From contig DDFI01000012.1 in assembly GCA_002337095.1 (NCBI GenBank), positions 1-23,086 of the forward strand: a stretch of DNA of 23,086 nt, written 5' to 3'. Shown here piece after piece: positions 6,698 to 13,520 of this stretch (position 1 is the first letter of the stretch; every line of letters begins with the position of its first letter). The translations under genes were made by a program, and so were the position numbers. The notes under the pieces were generated by a model. The model was not told the DNA's origin, ran no database searches, and was given only the letters and a program-made list of their open reading frames with translations. The stretch comes from Candidatus Saccharibacteria bacterium UBA1932 (GTDB taxonomy: Bacteria > Patescibacteriota > Saccharimonadia > Saccharimonadales > Saccharimonadaceae).

Positions 6698-7143
6698 CTA
6701 GCGACATACACGGAGTAGTTGAACACTCAGGGAGTGCACGCAAAACAGATTATCTATACCGACTATCAATAAAGGGCATCATCTTCAATGACGCTGGAGA
6801 GATATTGTTCGTGAAAGAGAGCGGACGCGATTGGTGGGATTTGCCAGGTGGTGGTATGGACCACGGCGAGGATATAAAGACGGCTATCGCTCGTGAGATG
6901 AAAGAGGAAGTTAATTTAACAGGTGGTTTTACTTACCAAGTTACTCATGTTGATGATCCAAAAACATTAGAGCATGCAAAAGTCCTGCAAGTGCGACTCA
7001 TATTCATCATCAATCCCGAAATAATGGAATTTTCTCCAGGCGATGACGGCGACGAAGTCGCGTTTATATCTCTTGAGCGGCTCAAGGAGATTGATGAGCC
7101 GAAGTATGATTACTTGCAGATGATTATAAATAACGTCCGATGA
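6694..7143 (+). CDS. Nudix hydrolase (cassette gene 3)
   Basis: This 149-aa protein has a Nudix box at residues 53-75 (GGMDHGED...REMKEEVNL). The final Gly of the consensus is replaced by Asn74, while the catalytic REXXEE residues are intact. RDWWDLPGGG precedes the box. A ribosome-binding AAGGA (6683-6687) lies 6 nt before the ATG inside the HIT gene, and the ATGA overlap couples the two. It ends the cassette operon; the right inverted repeat begins 31 bp after the stop. Its sequence differs clearly from the first cassette Nudix protein, so they are not a recent tandem copy. Confidence 0.85.
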   Translation: MTSDIHGVVEHSGSARKTDYLYRLSIKGIIFNDAGEILFVKESGRDWWDLPGGGMDHGEDIKTAIAREMKEEVNLTGGFTYQVTHVDDPKTLEHAKVLQVRLIFIINPEIMEFSPGDDGDEVAFISLERLKEIDEPKYDYLQMIINNVR

Positions 7144-7168
7144 GGCGCTTTTAATCCTTTTCAATGCG
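7144..7168 (+). terminator. Short hairpin after cassette operon
   Basis: GGCGC directly after the stop pairs with GCGCC at about 7166-7170 across a T-rich loop. Five base pairs and no trailing T-run, so it is a weak terminator at best. Confidence 0.3.
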
Positions 7169-7173
7169 CCACT

Positions 7174-7255
7174 ACCAGAAAACACCCTTTTTAACTGCAA
7201 AAAAGAAATCTCGGCGGGGGGGGAAATTCAAAAATATGCAAAGGGTTTTTCTGGT
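7174..7255 (-). repeat. MITE-like repeat, right copy (inverted)
   Basis: This 82-bp reverse-complement copy of 5548-5626 carries the same terminal ACCAGAAAA/TTTTCTGGT ends. It closes the Nudix/HIT/Nudix cassette. On its right side the text continues TGGTGGGGCGAGCGGG, which read in reverse resembles a tRNA acceptor plus ACCA. Confidence 0.8.
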
Positions 7256-7317
7256 GGGGCGAGCGGGTGCATTGCGCCCGCAGGCATCGGGGCTGAGCTT
7301 TAGCACTTCGTGCTAAA
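7256..7317 (+). repeat. Inverted tRNA-end remnant plus hairpin
   Basis: In reverse complement this reads like a decayed tRNA 3' half: a T-stem-like GCGGG/CCCGC (7263-7267 with 7277-7281, 9-nt loop), then TCGCCCC-A-CCA. It is followed by a tight hairpin TTTAGCAC-TTC-GTGCTAAA (7299-7317). It parallels the stretch after the left repeat. Confidence 0.45.
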
Positions 7318-7319
7318 AT

Positions 7320-7393
7320 AGGTTCTAGCGGAGTTGTTAAATTCTACCAAAGCAGTACACATATAGCCCCACCTTTCTGGGGGGCTGTTTTTT
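7320..7393 (+). ncRNA. Possible small RNA or orphan leader ending in a terminator
   Basis: A -10-like TAAAAT (7314-7319) is followed by about 70 nt without a reading frame, ending at a strong rho-independent terminator. It could be a small RNA, or the terminator could be what remains of the original tRNA-Leu transcription unit after the cassette was inserted. There is no homology evidence. Confidence 0.25.
7365..7393 (+). terminator. Rho-independent terminator
   Basis: AGCCCC (7365-7370) pairs with GGGGCT (7381-7386), followed by GTTTTTT. No gene ends immediately upstream apart from the cassette at 7143. Confidence 0.75.
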
Positions 7394-7438
7394 GGTGTGG
7401 TCAACCATAAGCGTCATGACATTTGACCTCAGATATTG

Positions 7439-7444
7439 TATACT
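7439..7444 (+). promoter_or_regulatory. -10 box of the sortase gene
   Basis: TATACT, 11 nt before the ATG at 7456, with a possible -35 TGACAT (7417-7422) at 16-nt spacing. Confidence 0.5.
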
Positions 7445-7455
7445 AACCTACAGAT

Positions 7456-8718
7456 ATGCAGCCATCAAACGACCCCTTGCGCCAGATTGACGTGCCCGAT
7501 CGCGGAGCCGTACCACCACCCGCGGACCGCGCGTCGTTTACTGCGGCTGCCCAACAGCAAGCTGCCGCAAATGTGGTGCGTGGCCAGATTGATTCGCTGT
7601 TTGACCAAGCGACGGCCACCGCCGCACAAACGCAGGCGCCCATACAGCCACCCACCGCTACACAGCCAGCGCCCACTCAGCAAACCCTACGCCACAGCAT
7701 GACAGTGCAGCCGCTCAGCGACACCAGTGCCTATGCCCGCACCCACGACGACGAGCCCAAAGCCGCAGCGGCCGAGCCGCACGCCTGGCAGCAGTATCAC
7801 TCGGCATGGCAGAATTATTACCAGCAGTATTACGAGCGCTACTATGTCGGGCAGGTGTACCAAGCGCGCCAGTCGATCGAGCAACAAACCCCGCTGCAGC
7901 CTGGTGTCATGGGCTCGACGACAGCCAGCGACGGCACCATGACCGAGCGTGAAGCACTCAATGACCTGCGCGGCCAGCTGCGCCATCGCCTTGGTACCGC
8001 CACCAAGCGAGTGCGCGGTAGCCGGCATTTTATACCGATTGCAAGCGGTATTGGGGTGATGATAGTGTTTGCGTTTTTGCAGTTCAACAGCATGATTTTT
8101 GGCGCGGTGGCGGCCTATACCAGCCCCGGCCAAATCGACCAAGCCAGTATTATTATTGACCCGACGGCTAACCCAACCGTCGATCCGGCGCCAAAACTCA
8201 TCATTCCAAAAATCAACGTCGATGTACCTGTCGACTGGAATGCTGGCGTCAACGACGCCTCGCAAATGGCGGCCATGCAAAACGGTGTGGCGTATTTTAA
8301 TGCGACGGGCGCGCTACCGGGGCAAGTCGGCAATGTACCGATCGCCGGACACTCTAGCAATGATTTTTTTGAGACGGGCAATTACAAGTTTATCTTTGCC
8401 AAGCTCGACCAATTGGTGGCGGGTGATACTATTTATCTGAATTATCACGGTGTGCGCTACACCTATAGCGTTACTAAGTCGCGGGTGGTGGGGCCAAATG
8501 ACGCCTCGGCGCTGCGAGAGCCGACCACCAAGCCACTGCTGACACTGATCACCTGCACACCGCTTGGTACCAGCCTGAATCGCTTGCTAGTGACAGCCGA
8601 GCAAGTGAGCCCTAATCCTGCGAATGCTAGCGCGGTCGCCCCCAGCACGCCGTCGCCAAGCGGCAATATGCCAGGCAATGCGCCGTCGCTGCTAGAGAAG
8701 ATTTTTGGCGCACGCTAG
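7456..8718 (+). CDS. Sortase with long cytoplasmic N-terminal region
   Basis: This 420-aa protein has a C-terminal sortase domain (about 246-385) with the catalytic triad visible: His299 in PIAGHSS, Cys367 in TLITCTPLG and Arg376 in SLNRLLV. The TLxTC form is usual for class C/D/E sortases. One transmembrane segment (about 192-215) anchors it, leaving an unusual 190-residue N-terminal region on the cytoplasmic side, rich in Gln/Ala/Pro. It includes an aromatic stretch at 111-135 (WQQYHSAWQNYYQQYYERYY). Sortases cleave a sorting signal on secreted proteins and join them to the envelope or to pilin subunits. No LPXTG-like substrate is seen in this window. The stop shares the palindrome CTAG (8715-8718) with the convergent gene. 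Confidence 0.9.
   Translation: MQPSNDPLRQIDVPDRGAVPPPADRASFTAAAQQQAAANVVRGQIDSLFDQATATAAQTQAPIQPPTATQPAPTQQTLRHSMTVQPLSDTSAYARTHDDEPKAAAAEPHAWQQYHSAWQNYYQQYYERYYVGQVYQARQSIEQQTPLQPGVMGSTTASDGTMTEREALNDLRGQLRHRLGTATKRVRGSRHFIPIASGIGVMIVFAFLQFNSMIFGAVAAYTSPGQIDQASIIIDPTANPTVDPAPKLIIPKINVDVPVDWNAGVNDASQMAAMQNGVAYFNATGALPGQVGNVPIAGHSSNDFFETGNYKFIFAKLDQLVAGDTIYLNYHGVRYTYSVTKSRVVGPNDASALREPTTKPLLTLITCTPLGTSLNRLLVTAEQVSPNPANASAVAPSTPSPSGNMPGNAPSLLEKIFGAR
8715..8718. other. Shared palindromic stop codons (CTAG)
   Basis: The plus-strand sortase ends with TAG at 8716-8718, and the minus-strand PEGA gene ends with TAG read from 8717-8715. The two convergent genes overlap by the self-complementary CTAG with no intergenic terminator. 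Confidence 0.95.
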
Positions 8719-10169
8719 TTAATTAATTTGACGCGCGTCAGCTCGTAGCTGCCAGGCGTTGGCGCCGCCATATAGTAGATGTAGCGGCCATCCTGGGCAA
8801 ACGTCACGTCGCCAGCCGCAGCATTGCTCGCTAGAGTTTGGGCATTTGTACCGTCAAACTCATACATCACCAAGCGGCCATCGCGTGCCGCCGCCAGGTG
8901 GAAGTTGTCGAGCCAGCGCAGCGGTGTAGTGGCCACGCCGTCAAGTGTAGTGGTAGTGGATTTCTGCAGCTCGATATCGTAGACCGCAAATGCATTCGCG
9001 CTCGCCGCCATCACAAAGCGCTGATTGGTGTTGGCGCTAAGGCTGGCGCCGGCCGGCACCGTGATAGTCGTCACGGGGGTGGTAGTGTAGCTGGCGGTGC
9101 TGTCGCTTGCCGGCAGGTTGACCTTGACGATCGACATACGGTCGTCCTGAATGGTCGAAATATAGTGATCGCCAAAATATTTGCTAATCATTACCTGCAG
9201 ATGGCTAGCGCCAGGAATCGACTGAATACTGCGCGATTTGGTGGCGCCATCGGTATAGTAGCCGAGCGTACGTACAGATTTTTCGTCGGGCAAGGTCTGA
9301 TAGGTGATGGTGCCCGAATCGGCCGTCGCAATTGAGGCCACACGATCCGCCAGCACTCGGCCAAGGCTCATATCGCCCAGCTTGATCTCGCGCAATTCGC
9401 CGCTCGTCGTTACCACGTACAGGCGATTGGCATCACTTGCATTGGGCTGCAGCTGCTTGATATCGATACCGAGCTGCTTGGTCAAATTATGCGTATGAGC
9501 GGTGTCCTCGATATCCAGGCTCAGCCACTCGCTCGCCGTGTCGTTGTAGGTGTGGCGGATGATCAAGGTGCGATTGTCGTCGGCCCAAGCGATTGGCTCA
9601 AAGCGCTGCGGCTTGCCCTCGGCCGGCGCCGTAAAACTATCGGCCGGAATCGCTACCGAGGTAGCTTTGGGGCTGTTCTGCGTTAGATCGTAGCGATCAA
9701 TAGTCGGCGAACCATCACTCCGCATTACGACATACCATTTGCTGGGTGTGGTAGCGAGCGAACTTGTAGGCACCGTGTAGGACGCCAGGCGCTCAGGCGT
9801 CAGATTAGTCGGCACCAGCACTGCATAGGTAAACCACAACACCTCGCCGTGGTGCAGCGTGAGTTGTTTTTGCCAGTCGCGGTAGCCGGCCCGCTGCATG
9901 GTCACACTGTGGTCACCACTCGCCGCAGTGAGCTTAGTAGCCGTGGTGCCGCTCAGACGCTGACCATCGAACATCACCGTGGCGCCGGCCGGTCGAGAGT
10001 CGAACTGCACCAAGCCACCTTGCTCAAGCTTGCCGCTTTTTGTATTAAAATCATAGCCGAGCGTCAGCAGCATCAGGATGCCAACGATACACACCACCAG
10101 AATAGTCATGGTCATGTAGACGAGCGTCAGGTAGATAGCTTGGCTGCGTTTGGAGCGTCTTTTTGGCAT
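8715..10169 (-). CDS. PEGA-domain membrane protein with propeller-like ectodomain
   Basis: This 484-aa protein has a basic N-terminus (MPKRRSKRSQ), one transmembrane segment (about 12-38), then a PEGA domain (about 52-104: GGLVQFDSRPAGATVMFDG...GDHSVTMQRAGYRDW), a small beta-sandwich typical of cell-surface proteins. The remaining roughly 350 residues contain repeated beta-strand blocks (FEPIAWADDNRTLIIRH, PLRWLDNFHLAAARDGRLV, DVTFAQDGRYIYYMA) that resemble a WD40/TolB-type beta-propeller; this is inference. It is probably an envelope protein. The frame extends to 10241, but the start at 10169 follows TATAAT (minus, 10185-10180) by 10 nt and gives a normal membrane-anchor N-terminus. It is convergent with the sortase and divergent from the DUF4367-like gene. 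Confidence 0.8.
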   Translation of the reverse strand: MPKRRSKRSQAIYLTLVYMTMTILVVCIVGILMLLTLGYDFNTKSGKLEQGGLVQFDSRPAGATVMFDGQRLSGTTATKLTAASGDHSVTMQRAGYRDWQKQLTLHHGEVLWFTYAVLVPTNLTPERLASYTVPTSSLATTPSKWYVVMRSDGSPTIDRYDLTQNSPKATSVAIPADSFTAPAEGKPQRFEPIAWADDNRTLIIRHTYNDTASEWLSLDIEDTAHTHNLTKQLGIDIKQLQPNASDANRLYVVTTSGELREIKLGDMSLGRVLADRVASIATADSGTITYQTLPDEKSVRTLGYYTDGATKSRSIQSIPGASHLQVMISKYFGDHYISTIQDDRMSIVKVNLPASDSTASYTTTPVTTITVPAGASLSANTNQRFVMAASANAFAVYDIELQKSTTTTLDGVATTPLRWLDNFHLAAARDGRLVMYEFDGTNAQTLASNAAAGDVTFAQDGRYIYYMAAPTPGSYELTRVKLIN

Positions 10170-10179
10170 TGCTACGCAA

Positions 10180-10185
10180 ATTATA
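10180..10185 (-). promoter_or_regulatory. -10 box of the PEGA-protein gene
   Basis: TATAAT on the minus strand, 10 nt from the ATG at 10169, giving a leader of only a few nucleotides. Confidence 0.55.
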
Positions 10186-10208
10186 CCATATTTTTGGCTA
10201 CAAAACAC

Positions 10209-10237
10209 TTGCATGCTACTTATGTTTGGGCTACTAT
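10209..10237 (+). promoter_or_regulatory. Promoter of the DUF4367-like gene
   Basis: TTGCAT (10209-10214), a 17-nt spacer and TACTAT (10232-10237), or the overlapping TATACA. About 22 nt of leader follow, with Shine-Dalgarno AGGGGG at 10255-10260, 8 nt before the ATG. It is divergent from the PEGA-gene promoter. Confidence 0.5.
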
Positions 10238-10268
10238 ACATAAGTAGAACAACCAGGGGGAATCAGCT

Positions 10269-11096
10269 ATGCCAAACAAAACAGTCGAGATCAACGGTCG
10301 CCACTATGATACGCGTACAGGGGTGTTGGTAATTCCTGCGCGCAAAACGATCGACCAACCGACCGGCGATCACGCAATTAGTCGATTTGCGCCGCATCCC
10401 GCGGCTATTGCTCCGCAGGCCAAGCATTCAAGCGACATTGGCCCCGTGCCACACCGTGCCGCCACCCAGGCTGCTGGGCGCAAACACATCGTGCGCAAGC
10501 TGCCCGTGACATCAACCGAGCGCACGGCGGTGCATACACCAGCTCGCGTACTCAAGAACCAAGCTATCGACGAAGCCCTGGCCAAAGCGCCTGCCCATGG
10601 CTCGCGCCGACTGGTTAAGGCTCGGCGCACGCCGTCACGGCATATCCGGCGCCTTAGTGTCGCGACGGGATCACTGGCGATTTTGCTGCTTGGAGCGTAT
10701 TTTACGTATCTCAACATGCCGGCGCTATCGACGCGCGTTGCCGCCGCCCAGGCTGGCATTAACGCCACCTATCCCAATTATCACCCCGATGGCTACAGCC
10801 TCAATGGCCCCATCGCCTACAGCCAGGGGCAGGTGAGTATGCGCTTTGCGTCAAATGGCGGTGGGCAGAATTTTACCCTTGCCCAAACGCATAGCGAATG
10901 GGACTCCTCGGCGCTCCTCGAAGACCTTGTGCAGCCAAAAGTCGGCGACAAATTTACCATTACACGCACCGGTGGCCTCACTGTCTATACGTATGACGAC
11001 GGCGCGGCCTGGGTAAACGGCGGTATCCTGTATACTGTTAGCGGCAACGCGCCACTCTCGCCCCAACAAGTCAGCCATATGGCTACCAGCATGTAG
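10269..11096 (+). CDS. DUF4367-like single-pass membrane protein
   Basis: This 275-aa protein has a long basic cytoplasmic region (1-130), one transmembrane segment (about 131-149) and a C-terminal extracytoplasmic domain (about 170-272). The blocks FTLAQTHSEWDSSALLEDL, GGLTVYTYDDGAAWVNGGIL and PLSPQQVSHMATSM match the style of the DUF4367 family (secreted domains found in sporulation or anti-sigma-like proteins). The molecular role is unknown. The start is well supported by AGGGGG 8 nt upstream and by a promoter at 10209-10237. Unlike most genes here it has a normal leader. It is divergent from the PEGA gene, and the two may serve the same envelope function. Confidence 0.72.
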   Translation: MPNKTVEINGRHYDTRTGVLVIPARKTIDQPTGDHAISRFAPHPAAIAPQAKHSSDIGPVPHRAATQAAGRKHIVRKLPVTSTERTAVHTPARVLKNQAIDEALAKAPAHGSRRLVKARRTPSRHIRRLSVATGSLAILLLGAYFTYLNMPALSTRVAAAQAGINATYPNYHPDGYSLNGPIAYSQGQVSMRFASNGGGQNFTLAQTHSEWDSSALLEDLVQPKVGDKFTITRTGGLTVYTYDDGAAWVNGGILYTVSGNAPLSPQQVSHMATSM

Positions 11097-11115
11097 CCTG
11101 CATCACGCTACTGCT

Positions 11116-11143
11116 TTGACCTAGTTGCAAATTATTGTATGAT
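11116..11143 (+). promoter_or_regulatory. Promoter of the 11219-11977 gene
   Basis: TTGACC (11116-11121), a 16-nt spacer and TATGAT (11138-11143), followed by a leader of about 70 nt. Confidence 0.6.
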
Positions 11144-11161
11144 ATAAGTGGCAAATCGCCA

Positions 11162-11194
11162 ACTGCCCAGGGGATGAGTTCCTATTGGCAGTGC
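11162..11194 (+). promoter_or_regulatory. Leader hairpin before the 11219 gene
   Basis: ACTGCC pairs with GGCAGT around an inner AGG/CCT, ending 12 nt before the ribosome-binding GAAAGGA (11206-11212). It could influence translation or mRNA stability. No known riboswitch is recognised. Confidence 0.4.
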
Positions 11195-11218
11195 ACATTT
11201 TCAACGAAAGGACACGTC

Positions 11219-11977
11219 ATGGATGCGTCTATGGCTCCTGGTACAACCGACCTTGAGCTCGCGATCGAGCTCGTCAGAGCGATGCGCACTGGAAACAAGC
11301 TGACCGCCGACCAACTGGTTGCCACAGGTCAGGACGTCGAGATTTTTGGCGACGTATTGCGTGAGTTCCTGCCCCATCTCAAGCGGATGCGGGGGTTCAA
11401 GCCCTGCCTTGAGTACTATAATGACTACCGACAGGCCGCCGCGCTTACCATCGATGGCAAGCCTGCCAGCAAGATTCATCTGCTGCATGTCTATAAGTTT
11501 GACACGCAACAGCAGGCGCTTGATGGCCCTAAGTGGACTGCACGGAAGTGGATCAGCGTGTTCCTAACACGCGGTGGCAAATGGGTCGTGATCGATCATG
11601 GCCAGCCAGAGAGTGACCAACACTGGCATGAAGCACCATTCACTGCGGGCGTCACCCAGATCAGTACCGAGAACCCAGCAGAGGGCTTCGCGGCACTGCG
11701 TCATGACTTCATGTCCCGCCTCCCCGAGGGTGCCCGGCATACACGCACGAGCGACTTGGTGAGCTCCTACAACTCGTGGAATCGCCGTACCTACTACCAT
11801 GACGTCGAGGCGGAGTCGCTTGCTCTCATCCTGGCACAGTGCTTATCCGATACGCTTGCCGCGTCGCGCCGCACGAAGCTAGAGGAGCTGGAACCAGAGG
11901 GTCGCACGGTCGAGACGGTGCAACGGGCCGTATCATGCTTCAAATACCTCGATGACGGGAGCCGTATCGTCTGGTAA
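11219..11977 (+). CDS. Hypothetical soluble protein in a self-contained GC-rich unit
   Basis: This 252-aa protein is not recognised. It has no signal peptide or transmembrane segment. Possible alpha-helical regions lie at 10-60 and at the C-terminus (SLALILAQCLSDTLAASRR). The centre (WTARKWISVFLTRGGKWVVIDH) looks beta-rich. The start at 11219 has Shine-Dalgarno GAAAGGA at 6 nt. The frame itself opens at 11135, inside the promoter, so that earlier start is rejected. Codon use is GC-rich. Its promoter, hairpin leader and three-tier terminator make it an independent unit, like the 885-1547 gene. Possible acquisition is inference. Confidence 0.7.
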   Translation: MDASMAPGTTDLELAIELVRAMRTGNKLTADQLVATGQDVEIFGDVLREFLPHLKRMRGFKPCLEYYNDYRQAAALTIDGKPASKIHLLHVYKFDTQQQALDGPKWTARKWISVFLTRGGKWVVIDHGQPESDQHWHEAPFTAGVTQISTENPAEGFAALRHDFMSRLPEGARHTRTSDLVSSYNSWNRRTYYHDVEAESLALILAQCLSDTLAASRRTKLEELEPEGRTVETVQRAVSCFKYLDDGSRIVW

Positions 11978-11991
11978 TCCTTTCACCCTCT

Positions 11992-12036
11992 GCCCGCCGG
12001 GGCGACTAGAGCATTCCGCTCGTCGCCTTGGCGGGC
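11992..12036 (+). terminator. Three-tier nested-hairpin terminator
   Basis: GCCCGCC (11992-11998) pairs with GGCGGGC (12030-12036), GGCGAC (12001-12006) with GTCGCC (12022-12027) and GAGC (12009-12012) with GCTC (12018-12021). No T-run follows. The nested layout is like that at 833-879. Confidence 0.65.
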
Positions 12037-12061
12037 GGGATACTCTAGTATTTATATCTGT

Positions 12062-12067
12062 TATAAT
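12062..12067 (+). promoter_or_regulatory. -10 box of gltX
   Basis: TATAAT 7 nt before the ATG at 12075, a leaderless arrangement. Confidence 0.6.
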
Positions 12068-12074
12068 TATTCCT

Positions 12075-13505
12075 ATGACTATTCGCACTCGTTTTGCCCC
12101 CAGCCCCACCGGCTATATTCATGTTGGCAATGTCCGCGCGGCGCTGTTTCCGTGGCTGCTGGCGCGGCAACAGGGTGGGGCATTTATATTACGGATCGAG
12201 GATACCGACCAAGCGCGGTTTGTCGAGGGTGCGACCGATCTGATTCTTGATACGCTCAACTGGCTCGGGATTGACTGGGATGAGGGCCCGCGTGTCGGCG
12301 GTGAACACGGGCCGTATGTTCAGACAGAACGCCGCGCAATTTACCAGAAATGGGCCCAAAAGCTGATCGACAAAGGCCTGGCGTACGCCGACCCCTACAG
12401 TCCAGAGCAAGTGCAGGGCTTTCGCGAAGAAGCCATCGCGCTCAAAAAACCGTTCCTGTACCGCGATCACCGCCCCGAAAATCCGCCCGTGTGGGACGGC
12501 AGCCAGCCACTGCGCTTCAAAGTGACCGATATCAAACGCTACACATGGCATGACCCGGTGATGGGCGAGCTGTCGGCCGGACCTGAAGTGCTCGACGATT
12601 TTATCCTCATCAAGGCCGACGGCCTGCCCACCTACAACTTCGCGCACATTGTGGATGATGCCGAAATGGGCGTCACCCACGTCATCCGCGGCCTCGAATA
12701 TATTAGTTCCATTCCTCGTTATCTCAGCCTCTACGAGGCGCTAGAGCTAGCCCCACCAGCACTAGCGTGCCTCCCGCATATCATGGCTCCAGACGGCAAA
12801 AAGAAACTCGGTAAACGTGACGGCGCCAAGAGCGTCGCCGACTACCGCACCGACGGGATTCTGCCCGAAGCGATGCTGAATTTCCTGGCCAGTATGGGGT
12901 GGAACGATGGCACCGAACAAGAATTGTATTCACGCGATGAGCTGGTCGAAAAGTTTAGCCTAGAGCGCGTGCAGCGTAGCGGCGCGCGTTTTGACGAGCA
13001 GCGCCTACTGTGGATGAATGGCCAGTGGATTCGACGCCTCGAGCTCGACGACCTCTATACTCGCGTGACCGCCTATTGGCCCGGCTGCGCTAGCGGGGCG
13101 GAGGAGTCGTACAAAAAAAATGTACTCAAGCTCGTCCAAGACCGCCTGAAAACCCTCGCCGAGCTGCCCATGATGACGCGCTATTTCTTTGAAGAGCCGC
13201 TGCGCAACGACGAGCTGATCACCGGCAACAAACAGCTCGCAAAGCTGTCGCCGGACGAAATCAGCACGCTGCTTGCTGCCGCCAAAGCTGAGCTAGAAGC
13301 ACTTGGCGAGTGGACGCCCGAAACAATCCAGACTGCGCTCAACCATCTGCTCGAAACCACCGGCCAAAAGCCTGGCATTCTATTTAGCCTCATTCGCATC
13401 GCTACTACTTGGGCGCCATTTAGCCCGCAGCTGGGCGACACACTCGCACTCCTCGACCGCGACCGCACCGTGGCGCGTATTACGGCAGCGCTGAGCAAAA
13501 AATGA
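12075..13505 (+). CDS. gltX: Glutamyl-tRNA synthetase
   Basis: This 476-aa class I synthetase charges tRNA with glutamate. Motifs: the opening RTRFAPSPTGYIHVGNVRAAL with the HIGH-type signature in the form HVGN (16-19), ILRIEDTD (38-45), YNFAHIVDD...THVIRGLE (187-208) and the KMSKS-type loop KKLGKRDG (243-250). The C-terminal anticodon-binding region has normal length. The open frame begins at 11952, but that would place the promoter and the upstream terminator inside the gene. The ATG at 12075 sits 7 nt after TATAAT and gives the family N-terminus. Whether it also charges tRNA-Gln (non-discriminating) cannot be seen here. A tRNA-Glu gene lies 4.5 kb downstream. Confidence 0.96.
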   Translation: MTIRTRFAPSPTGYIHVGNVRAALFPWLLARQQGGAFILRIEDTDQARFVEGATDLILDTLNWLGIDWDEGPRVGGEHGPYVQTERRAIYQKWAQKLIDKGLAYADPYSPEQVQGFREEAIALKKPFLYRDHRPENPPVWDGSQPLRFKVTDIKRYTWHDPVMGELSAGPEVLDDFILIKADGLPTYNFAHIVDDAEMGVTHVIRGLEYISSIPRYLSLYEALELAPPALACLPHIMAPDGKKKLGKRDGAKSVADYRTDGILPEAMLNFLASMGWNDGTEQELYSRDELVEKFSLERVQRSGARFDEQRLLWMNGQWIRRLELDDLYTRVTAYWPGCASGAEESYKKNVLKLVQDRLKTLAELPMMTRYFFEEPLRNDELITGNKQLAKLSPDEISTLLAAAKAELEALGEWTPETIQTALNHLLETTGQKPGILFSLIRIATTWAPFSPQLGDTLALLDRDRTVARITAALSKK

Positions 13506-13508
13506 TGC

Positions 13509-13514
13509 TATACT
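13509..13514 (+). promoter_or_regulatory. -10 box of the coiled-coil gene
   Basis: TATACT begins 3 nt after the gltX stop and ends 6 nt before the ATG at 13521. Confidence 0.55.
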
Positions 13515-13520
13515 AAACAT

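Larger units (their letters stand above)
5548..7255. mobile_element. Inverted-repeat-bounded Nudix/HIT/Nudix cassette
   Basis: Two nearly identical ~80-bp sequences in opposite orientation enclose three small nucleotide-hydrolase genes. The interior is visibly more AT-rich than the flanking chromosome. There is no transposase or integrase inside. The left boundary coincides with the CCA end of tRNA-Leu. The structure resembles a composite of non-autonomous elements carrying cargo; the mobility is inferred. Confidence 0.6.

Noticed and set aside
7687..8280. 197-aa minus-strand frame opposite the sortase gene
   Set aside because: No family signature, and fully contained antisense within a sortase with an intact catalytic triad.
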